From NCBI RefSeq assembly GCF_003693445.1, contig NZ_RFAR01000026.1, positions 1 to 64,000 on the forward strand: a DNA stretch of 64,000 bases, read 5' to 3'. The stretch comes from Aquitalea palustris (GTDB taxonomy: Bacteria; Pseudomonadota; Gammaproteobacteria; Burkholderiales; Chromobacteriaceae). The position numbers were made by a program, and so were the translations under genes. Under the pieces are notes generated by a model. That model was not told the origin of the DNA. It saw only the letters and a list, made by a program, of their open reading frames with translations, and ran no database searches. The first letter of the stretch is position 1; every line of letters starts with the position of its first letter. Below are positions 51,658-64,000 of the stretch, in pieces.

Positions 51658-53175
51658 TTAGCCTGCAGGTGGTGCTGGCGGTTTGAGATTATTTTTTGTC
51701 GCGGCCAACTGTTGTTTTTTTTCATTGCGGCGGCGGTACAGCCCCAAAGCCTTCAGCACAATGGCGCCACCGCTGACCAGCAGCAGGAAGGCCAGCGGCC
51801 CGGCCACCAGCCAGGGAAACAGCACCACCAGCACCGCCAGTGCCAGCAAGGCGAGGCCAATGGTCAGAAAAGCAGCGGCCTCGCTGGTATCGATGCTGCG
51901 GGTGCCGCGCACCACGGCACCCAGCGCATCGCCAATGCGTGCCGCCTGGCGCGCTGCGGCGCTGGCACTGCTGCGCGCCGCATGGCTGGCCGCCGGCAAC
52001 AGTAAAGAGGGCGGCTGGCGCTGGCGCGGCTGGGTCAGTACCGGCGTGCGCTTGTGGCCGCTGAGTACCACTTCGGTGGATTGCTGCAGATCCTGCAGAA
52101 AGCGCGCGGCCAGTTCTTGCGCCACCGTTTCATCTTCGATGGCGACATCGATTTCGCGGTTGGCCAGCCAGCTGGAGATATTCAGATTGGTGGAGCCGAT
52201 ACGCGCCCAGCGGCCGTCGGCCACCGCCGTCTTGGCATGGATCATCGGGCCGTTCCACTCGAACACCCGCACGCCGGATTCCAGCAAGGGGCGGTACATG
52301 GTGCGCGAGACGGTGGCGATCCAGCGGATGTCACTGGAGCGCGGCACCAGCAGCCGCACATCCACGCCATCGCGCGCCGCCTGTTTCAGTGCCGACAGAT
52401 AGGTGCTGGTGCCCATGAAATAGGCATCGGTCAGCCACAGCGTGCGGCGGGCAAAGCTGGCAATCAGCATGTCCAGCCGCATCATGTGAGCGGTGGACGG
52501 AGTGGTGGCAATCAGGCGGGCGGCAATCGTGCCGCATTCCGGGATGGGGGTGGAAAAATCCAGCCAATGCGCGTCCAGTGGCGGACCACAGCTGGCCCAG
52601 CTGTCAGTAAAGGCAGCCAGCGCCTCGGCCACCAGCGGGCCACGCAGCGCCAGCCCGGTATCACGCCAGGGGGCGATGCCGGCATCCGGCTGGCCTTCCC
52701 AGCTGGAGCTGATGCACAGGCCGGAGATAAAGGCCGTTTGCCGGTCTACCACGATCAGCTTGCGATGATTGCGCCCCAGCAGGGTCAGCCCGCCAGTCAG
52801 CGTGGGTGGGTTGTAGGCGCGCACCTCGACCCCGGCACTGGCCAGTGGCCGGAAAAAACCACCCAGGCTGGGCCGCCAGCAACCCAGCCAGTCGTATAAC
52901 AAACATACCTTGATGCCGGCGGCGGCCTTGTCCATCAGCAACTGGCGAATTTCGCGGCCAAAGCGGTCGTTGGCCACGATGTACATTTCAATGAATACCG
53001 AATCTTCCGCAGCGGCAATCGCCTGTTTCCAGGCCGGAAAGTTATCGCTGCTGTCATACAGCAGCTGCACACTATTGCCGGCAATCAGCGGCGCGCCGGC
53101 CGAACGCGCGAAAGCCTGGTCGGCCAGCTGGCGGACGAAATCCTGTGTTGCCGGTGTAGTGGCATCGCTACGCAT
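51658..53175 (-). CDS. Phospholipase D family protein, cardiolipin synthase-like
   Basis: 505 residues. Two HKD motifs are complete: GRNHRKLIVVDRQ (H137, K139, D144) and MIHAKTAVADGRWARIGSTN (H313, K315, D320). The layout with SVFIEMYIVANDRFGREIRQ is that of ClsB-like cardiolipin synthases that join phosphatidylglycerol with another lipid alcohol. The C-terminal 110 residues add a basic segment (HKRTPVLTQPRQRQPPSLLL) and two membrane helices (FLTIGLALLALAVLVVLFPW, LVAGPLAFLLLVSGGAIVL), an arrangement that would put a ClsB-type catalytic domain at the inner membrane. Start ATG 53175. Confidence 0.87.
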   Translation of the reverse strand: MRSDATTPATQDFVRQLADQAFARSAGAPLIAGNSVQLLYDSSDNFPAWKQAIAAAEDSVFIEMYIVANDRFGREIRQLLMDKAAAGIKVCLLYDWLGCWRPSLGGFFRPLASAGVEVRAYNPPTLTGGLTLLGRNHRKLIVVDRQTAFISGLCISSSWEGQPDAGIAPWRDTGLALRGPLVAEALAAFTDSWASCGPPLDAHWLDFSTPIPECGTIAARLIATTPSTAHMMRLDMLIASFARRTLWLTDAYFMGTSTYLSALKQAARDGVDVRLLVPRSSDIRWIATVSRTMYRPLLESGVRVFEWNGPMIHAKTAVADGRWARIGSTNLNISSWLANREIDVAIEDETVAQELAARFLQDLQQSTEVVLSGHKRTPVLTQPRQRQPPSLLLPAASHAARSSASAAARQAARIGDALGAVVRGTRSIDTSEAAAFLTIGLALLALAVLVVLFPWLVAGPLAFLLLVSGGAIVLKALGLYRRRNEKKQQLAATKNNLKPPAPPAG

Positions 53176-53403
53176 ATCGCCTCGTGAATGTTGTCAGACA
53201 ATATTCAAAATAAGGTGTTTTCTCTGGTTTTGGATAAGGACATCCCGCAACAGGGAAAGTCGTAAATATGAATATGAGTGTCACAAAACTGGAAGAAAAA
53301 TGTGCATATTTTGCGGGTTTTCCCTGATTTTTTTGCGGAAAAAATCAATCAACTTGTTGAAGTTAAACGATTATTGCGCTGCGGAAAAGCAGGTAATAAC
53401 TGG

Positions 53404-53433
53404 TTGCAAGGTCAAGCAAGTTGCCCTTAGAAT
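53404..53433 (+). promoter_or_regulatory. Probable gltB promoter
   Basis: TTGCAA (53404-53409), an 18-base spacer and TAGAAT (53428-53433) lie 38 bases before the gltB start in an AT-rich intergenic region. The following CGATTCACT/CGATTCAC direct repeat (53433-53449) overlaps the expected transcription start. Confidence 0.45.
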
Positions 53434-53471
53434 CGATTCACTCGATTCACAATTATAAGCAGGACAAAGCA

Positions 53472-59424
<5,953 letters not shown>

Positions 59425-59454
59425 GCCTCACTGGCTGTAGCTTTGTGTAAAGAG

Positions 59455-59477
59455 GCCCGCCGACTGGCGGGCTTTTT
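59455..59477 (+). terminator. Terminator of the gltBD operon
   Basis: GCCCGCC-GACT-GGCGGGC hairpin with five Ts directly after it, 30 bases past the gltD stop. Confidence 0.93.
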
Positions 59478-59669
59478 CTTTACGTATACGGTGCGTGGCG
59501 GTAACCAAGGCAGCTGTTACAATGTGCCGGTTTTTATTTTGTTTATGCAGACTGGTTTGCACGCCATCTGCACAGAGCACACGCATTTTCTAGCGTGGCT
59601 GCTTGCTAGCCGTAGGTACGCGGCGCTATGCATGCCTGGCCACCATTGTTTGCCATGTACGAGGTATTC

Positions 59670-61019
59670 ATGAGTCGTTTTCTGTCGATGAGCGACGCGG
59701 CGGCCAGCAAAGGCTGGCACGCAATAGCGGTACTGCTGCTGTCTTTCATCTACGTTGCCGTATGCAGCGTGGGGCATACGGTAGCGCTGCGCTATGCCTT
59801 GCAAGGCGGTCTGCTGCTGTTGGCACTTCCTTTGCTCGGTCATAGCCTGCCAACCTTCCGTGCAGCCAGATATCCCATTATCCTGCTTGGCCTGTTCATG
59901 GCCTATGCCACCTTGCACACCTTGTTGTTGTCACGCTGGCCAGCCATTTCCATGGCAGAACTGCGCAGCCAGCTGGGGATGGCCACCTTGTGGTTCTTTA
60001 TCGGGATGGTCTTGTACCGGGTATGCCGCAAGTTTTCCATTAGCGACGTGGTGATTGCCGGTGGCGTGGCGCTGGCACTGGCCGAGTTTGGCCTGGAAGG
60101 CTACCAGTACTTGGCTACCGGCATCTGGCCTTACCGCGAAACCTTCGCCACCCCTACCTATCTTGAGTTCACTTTCCTGATCAATTTCGTGTTGGCCTTT
60201 GTCGTCGCCACCTTGTGTTTTGGCCATTGGGGTCGTACTCAGGTCAGCCGCATCAGCAAACCATGGCTGCTGGCCATTCTGGCCTTGTTTGTATTTGTCA
60301 GCCTGCATGCGGCCGCTCGAAACGGCATGATCGGCATGGTCTACCTAAGCTTCTCCATGTTGCTGCTGTATTCCATTTTCCAGGGCGTCAAACATGGTTG
60401 GGTCAAGTTATTGCTGATCTGGCTGGTGGTGATTTCCAGTCTTGCTGGGCTGGTGACCTATGCAATCAAGCAAGACAGCCGCAATCTGGCGTTTACCGAA
60501 TCGGTTACTGCCGGTTGGGATTACCAGCATCACCCCACATGGACCCAGATCGGCCCCTTGCCGCTGATGTCAAATGGCGAGCCGGTGGACGACTCGGCCT
60601 TCAAGCGCGTGGCCTGGATTCACAGTGGACTGGACATGATTGTCAGCCACCCGCTGGGCTTTGGCTTCATGCGCGAAGTATTTGCCCAAGCTGCCACCAG
60701 CATTGGTATCAAAAATAATCTGGGCCATGCGCATAGCGGTTTCATTGATTTGGGGCTGGCTTTGGGTGTTCCGGGCATTGTGCTGTGGTTGCTGTTTTGC
60801 GCCAGCCTGTTTGTCACCGGCTATCGGCGTTTCCGCTATCAGCAGGATGTACGGGGTTTGATACTGATGCTGATGGTGTGTGGTTTCCTGGGGCGCATGC
60901 TCAATGAGAGCATCTTCCGCGATCACATGCTGCAGCTCTTCCTGTTTGTGGCCGGGGCCTTGCTGGCAGAGATCTATTCATCCAATTCTGTAGGTAAAAA
61001 TAATTGCCGATCTTTTTGA
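59670..61019 (+). CDS. O-antigen ligase/polymerase (Wzy_C-type) membrane protein
   Basis: 449 residues from ATG 59670 (GAGG six bases before it; ATG 59628 is less likely). It has about ten to twelve membrane helices and one large periplasmic loop (about 270-335, with SVTAGWDYQHHPTWTQIGPL). The Wzy_C signature follows: AAARNGMIGMVYLSFSMLLL before the loop and NNLGHAHSGFIDLGLALGVP after it, where H in GHAHSGF is the family's conserved histidine. Members join lipid-linked glycans to lipid A core or, in the PilO/PglL branch, to proteins. Context with sugar-lipid genes downstream fits either. Confidence 0.85.
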   Translation: MSRFLSMSDAAASKGWHAIAVLLLSFIYVAVCSVGHTVALRYALQGGLLLLALPLLGHSLPTFRAARYPIILLGLFMAYATLHTLLLSRWPAISMAELRSQLGMATLWFFIGMVLYRVCRKFSISDVVIAGGVALALAEFGLEGYQYLATGIWPYRETFATPTYLEFTFLINFVLAFVVATLCFGHWGRTQVSRISKPWLLAILALFVFVSLHAAARNGMIGMVYLSFSMLLLYSIFQGVKHGWVKLLLIWLVVISSLAGLVTYAIKQDSRNLAFTESVTAGWDYQHHPTWTQIGPLPLMSNGEPVDDSAFKRVAWIHSGLDMIVSHPLGFGFMREVFAQAATSIGIKNNLGHAHSGFIDLGLALGVPGIVLWLLFCASLFVTGYRRFRYQQDVRGLILMLMVCGFLGRMLNESIFRDHMLQLFLFVAGALLAEIYSSNSVGKNNCRSF

Positions 61020-61049
61020 ATATTGATGCTTGTTATGAGATGTTAAGCA

Positions 61050-62243
61050 ATGAAAAATAAATTAAGTAACATTGTTTACTCGCAGTACTTTGTGTTTTTT
61101 GCGGTAGTGGCTTTTGTTTTTGCACGGGCGCCTTTTCGTATAATTCATGGGTATTTATGGGCCGAAGATGCATCTGTATTTATTAAGCAGAGTTATGAGT
61201 TTGGCTGGTATTCATTGTTCAAGCCCTATGCTGGTTATATTCATTTGCTTTCTAGGGTGATTGCAAATTTTGCTTGTATGGTAGTAGATGTGGTTTATCT
61301 GCCTTACTTGCTTTCGAGTATCTCGTTATTGATAATGGGTTTTTCTTGTTGTTATCTTTTCAATGCACTACGAAATTTTTCCAGTGGTGTGGCAATCATG
61401 GTTGCTTTTTCTCCTGTAGTGACGCCGCAGAATGGTGAGCTTCTGTTGACAATAACCAATTTGCAGTGGGTTTTGTGTCCTGTGATTTTGATTATGTTGT
61501 GGGAGTGCAGTGTTGGTGAATTTGATTTTTCAAACCTCTTGGTCAGGGGTTTTATATTATCTGTGCTGACGCTGACTGGGCCGTTCGGCGTTTTTTTCTT
61601 CCCTTTTTGGGTTGTTTTTTTTGTGGTGAATGGTTTGTGGCGAGTAAGCAAGAGCTATATATGGGTCTTGCCGTACTTTATTTCGGTTTCTTTTCAATTG
61701 TGGGTGATTTTTAATTATCCGCAGAAAAGTACTTCTTTGATTGGTGATCATTTTTTGCTCACTTTTCTGGTTCAGTATTTCTCAGATCTGTGCTCATTCT
61801 CTGTTATTCATGGGCATAATCATATTTATCTTAATGTCGTACTTGGTGTGTGTTTTTTTGCGATGATGATATGGTCTGGGTGGCTGGCGGAATGCCGTTA
61901 TATAGCATTGCTATTTTATATTTTTAGTTTCATGCTGTGGCTGATTGGCATGTTCCGAGTTGGTAATTTGACTATGCACTTGTCTTGGCGTGCTGATGGT
62001 TCCAGATATTTGTACCTGCCTTTGCTATTCATGCTGTGGGCCAATATTTTTACATATCATTATTCTATTTCAAGATTGGCCAAAAATGTATCTGGATTTA
62101 TTATCCTGTTAATTTTTGTTGTTTCCATGACGAAATTTTCATTGAACGAATGGCCGGACTGGGTTGTAGTGAAGCGTGCGCAGGGTACATATATCATGGT
62201 GCCAATGAGTGATGGTGTTTATATAAAAAGAGAATTTTTATAA
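61050..62243 (+). CDS. Multispanning membrane protein, AT-rich, possible GT-C glycosyltransferase
   Basis: 397 residues with about ten hydrophobic segments. The base composition is visibly far more AT-rich than the flanking genes, and codon use differs, so it was probably acquired separately. An early loop carries FRIIHGYLWAEDASVFIKQS; an acidic residue after the first membrane segment (WAEDA) is a common GT-C feature. A late MHLSWRADGSRYLYLPLLFM recalls membrane glycosyl- or mannosyltransferases. It lies 30 bases after the O-antigen ligase-like gene, in the same direction. Function not assigned; transfer of a lipid-linked sugar is the best guess. Confidence 0.75.
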   Translation: MKNKLSNIVYSQYFVFFAVVAFVFARAPFRIIHGYLWAEDASVFIKQSYEFGWYSLFKPYAGYIHLLSRVIANFACMVVDVVYLPYLLSSISLLIMGFSCCYLFNALRNFSSGVAIMVAFSPVVTPQNGELLLTITNLQWVLCPVILIMLWECSVGEFDFSNLLVRGFILSVLTLTGPFGVFFFPFWVVFFVVNGLWRVSKSYIWVLPYFISVSFQLWVIFNYPQKSTSLIGDHFLLTFLVQYFSDLCSFSVIHGHNHIYLNVVLGVCFFAMMIWSGWLAECRYIALLFYIFSFMLWLIGMFRVGNLTMHLSWRADGSRYLYLPLLFMLWANIFTYHYSISRLAKNVSGFIILLIFVVSMTKFSLNEWPDWVVVKRAQGTYIMVPMSDGVYIKREFL

Positions 62244-62323
62244 CATTATGATGTGAGTGGCAGAATAATTCGTTGGATTCTGGTGTCAAATGCTGCTTTT
62301 CGCTTATATTCCGGACATTTATA

Positions 62324-63775
62324 ATGAGTCAAATGATAATAAACAATGCCGTGCCTTTGTGTGTTGATCTGGACGGAACACTGATTTACTCCGACATGCT
62401 GCATGAATCAACGCTGAGCATGTTGAAGGTCAAGCCGTTTGCCGCACTGCGTCTGCCTGGCTGGCTGTTGCAGGGTAAGGCCGTTCTCAAGGAAAAAGTG
62501 GCTGCAGCAGGAGATTTCAATCCGGCAACCTTGCCTTACAACCAGGCTTTTGTGGACTGGCTGCGCACACAGCACGCCCAGGGACGCAGGCTGATACTGT
62601 GCACCGCATCCGACCAGAAAATTGCCCAGCGTATTGCCGAGCACCTACAGGTATTTGACGAAGTGATGGCCAGCGAAGGAGCGGTCAATCTGGCGGGGGC
62701 AAACAAGGCTGACGCGCTGGTGCAACGATTTGGCGAGAAGGGTTTCGATTACGCGGGTAACTCCTCCGCCGATATCGCGGTCTGGGAGCATGCACGCAAG
62801 GCCGTGGTGGTCAATGCTTCTGCAACCGTGCTGCAGGATGCCGAAAGCTGCGTCGAGGTGGAGCAGGTATTTGCCGGCCCCAATAAGGGAATCGCAGTGT
62901 GGCGGCGCGTATTGCGTATGCACCAGTGGTTGAAGAACATCCTGCTGTTCATCCCCCTGATTGCCGCCCATCGTATTGCTGACATGGACGCCTGGTTGTC
63001 CTTGCTGCTGGGATTCCTGGCATTCAGTCTGTGCGCATCTTCGGTTTATATCGCCAATGACTTGCTGGACCTGGAAAGTGACCGTGCTCATCCCCGCAAG
63101 TGCCAGCGTCCCTTTGCCTCAGGTTCCGTCCCGGTATGGCAGGGCTGCATTGCTGCGCCAATATTGCTGCTGGCCAGCTTTGGCATTGCCTGCCATGTGG
63201 GGGGCAGCTTCCTGCCTTGGCTGGTGGGCTATTTCTTGCTGACCTGCCTGTACTCGCTCAAGTTAAAGCAGCTGGCACTGGTGGATTGTCTGACACTGGC
63301 CTTGCTGTACACCTTGCGCATTTTGTCCGGTGCGGCAGCCGTTTCCCTCAGCATGTCATTCTGGCTGCTGGCATTTTCCGGCTTTCTGTTCCTGTCGCTG
63401 TCCTTTGTCAAACGTTTTGCCGAACTGCAAATGCAGATCTTGCACAACAAGCACAAAGCTCATGGCCGGGGTTATTACTCCAGTGATGCACCATTGGTGC
63501 AAATGCTGGGGATTGCATCCGGGTTTTCCGCCGTATTGGTATTGGCCATGTATTTGAACAGCAAGGAAGTGCTGCTGCTATATCGCAATCCGGAGTGGGT
63601 CTGGGGTACTGTGCCAGTCATGCTGTTCTGGATCAGCTGGATGTGGTTGCGTGCTGCGCGTGGAGAGATGCATGACGACCCGCTGGTATTTGCCGTGAAG
63701 GACAAGGCCAGCCTGCTGGCCGGCCTGGTATTTGCCATCTTGCTGGTGGCAGGTTCAGTAGGAGGCATGGCATGA
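62324..63775 (+). CDS. HAD phosphatase-UbiA prenyltransferase fusion (polyprenyl-phosphate phosphoribosyltransferase-like)
   Basis: 483 residues from ATG 62324. The N-terminal 195 residues are a HAD phosphatase (VDLDGTLIYSD with D15 and D17, LILCTASDQ, and GNSSADIAVWEHARK). The C-terminal part is a UbiA-type membrane transferase with about eight helices and the two aspartate-rich sites NDLLDLESDRAHPRKCQRPF and YSLKLKQLALVDCLTLALLY. This fusion joins phosphoribose to a polyprenyl phosphate and removes the phosphate in the D-arabinofuranose donor pathway (Rv3806c-like). The next gene, overlapping as ATGA, looks like the following enzyme of that path, which supports the call. Confidence 0.85.
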   Translation: MSQMIINNAVPLCVDLDGTLIYSDMLHESTLSMLKVKPFAALRLPGWLLQGKAVLKEKVAAAGDFNPATLPYNQAFVDWLRTQHAQGRRLILCTASDQKIAQRIAEHLQVFDEVMASEGAVNLAGANKADALVQRFGEKGFDYAGNSSADIAVWEHARKAVVVNASATVLQDAESCVEVEQVFAGPNKGIAVWRRVLRMHQWLKNILLFIPLIAAHRIADMDAWLSLLLGFLAFSLCASSVYIANDLLDLESDRAHPRKCQRPFASGSVPVWQGCIAAPILLLASFGIACHVGGSFLPWLVGYFLLTCLYSLKLKQLALVDCLTLALLYTLRILSGAAAVSLSMSFWLLAFSGFLFLSLSFVKRFAELQMQILHNKHKAHGRGYYSSDAPLVQMLGIASGFSAVLVLAMYLNSKEVLLLYRNPEWVWGTVPVMLFWISWMWLRAARGEMHDDPLVFAVKDKASLLAGLVFAILLVAGSVGGMA

Positions 63776-64000
63776 AGGTGTATTCCTGGGGCCGGCTCAG
63801 TGGTGAGCCACACGCTGTGAGCATGCTTGCCAGTGCCGGCAGTTTGCCTGCATTGGCTGACGGGCAGCGTGCGCTGCCACATGGTATGGGCCGCAGCTAT
63901 GGTGACAGCTGCCTGAATCCGCAAGGCACATTGTGGAAAACCACCGCGCTGGATCACTACGTTTCTTTCGACCCGGAATCTGGCCTGCTGGTGTGCGAAG
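63772..64000 (+). CDS. DprE1-like FAD-linked oxidase, 5' part (cut by window end)
   Basis: 76 codons are visible from ATG 63772, which overlaps the upstream stop as ATGA and has AGGAGG 6 bases before it. The sequence shows the start of an FAD_binding_4 (PCMH-type) domain: LPHGMGRSYGDSCLNPQGT, the motif typical of DprE1-like decaprenylphosphoryl-ribose 2'-oxidases. An N-terminal YSWGRLSGEPHAV precedes it. It would oxidise the polyprenylphosphoryl ribose made by the preceding protein, and a reductase (DprE2-like) would be expected beyond the window. Confidence 0.82.
   Translation, partial: MKVYSWGRLSGEPHAVSMLASAGSLPALADGQRALPHGMGRSYGDSCLNPQGTLWKTTALDHYVSFDPESGLLVCE

Overview
The window looks like chromosomal DNA of a betaproteobacterium, most likely Neisseriales/Chromobacteriaceae (Aquitalea/Chromobacterium type). 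That is inferred from the high-GC backbone and its proteins (ychF, DUF945, gltBD, a broad-family Orn/Lys/Arg decarboxylase) and is not proven. A foreign element of about 32 kb is inserted just after the terminator of ychF.

Layout. 1-1.0 kb: the 3' end of ychF and its terminator. About 1.0-33.3 kb: an integrative mobilizable element. It has a P4-type tyrosine integrase at the left end, a relaxase with a repeat-rich candidate oriT, a RepA/DnaD-like HTH protein and an AlpA-type regulator (25.7-28.3 kb). It then has an HTH/AAA+ divergent pair with paired operators (28.8-31.2 kb), a zinc-ribbon membrane protein, a lipoprotein and a C-protein-like XRE regulator (31.2-33.2 kb).

The main cargo is one minus-strand gene train of about 23 kb (25.6 down to 2.3 kb). 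It encodes a complete-looking methylation-associated defence system, MADS (mad1 HTH, mad2 N6-methyltransferase, mad3 AAA ATPase, mad4, mad5 specificity subunit, mad6 NERD/double-kinase/ATPase, mad7, mad8 HerA-like ATPase). A Qat system follows directly (qatA KAP ATPase, qatB, qatC QueC-like, qatD TatD-like), then one further uncharacterised gene. Most neighbours overlap by 1-8 bases, so the proteins are probably translated in a coupled way. Two genes carry lesions: mad8 is split in two frames at about 10.9 kb, and qatC has an in-frame TAA at codon 30. Each may be decay, an error or a regulatory device.

33.4-59.5 kb is ordinary chromosome: DUF945 protein, TauE/SafE exporter, an amino-acid ABC importer without its ATPase, a glyoxalase-fold protein, acyl-CoA ligase, Cys/Met-metabolism PLP enzyme and ferredoxin-NADP reductase. 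Next comes a probable catabolic cluster (AraC regulator, MFS transporter, SphA-type outer-membrane protein, GMC oxidoreductase) with two coupled leader ORFs. Then follow a diguanylate cyclase, an amino-acid decarboxylase with a long leader, a cardiolipin-synthase-like phospholipase D, and gltB-gltD.

59.6-64 kb starts a surface-glycan locus. It holds an O-antigen ligase/polymerase-like protein, a strikingly AT-rich multispanning membrane protein, a HAD-UbiA fusion and a DprE1-like FAD oxidase cut by the window end. The last two suggest polyprenyl-phosphate arabinose synthesis.
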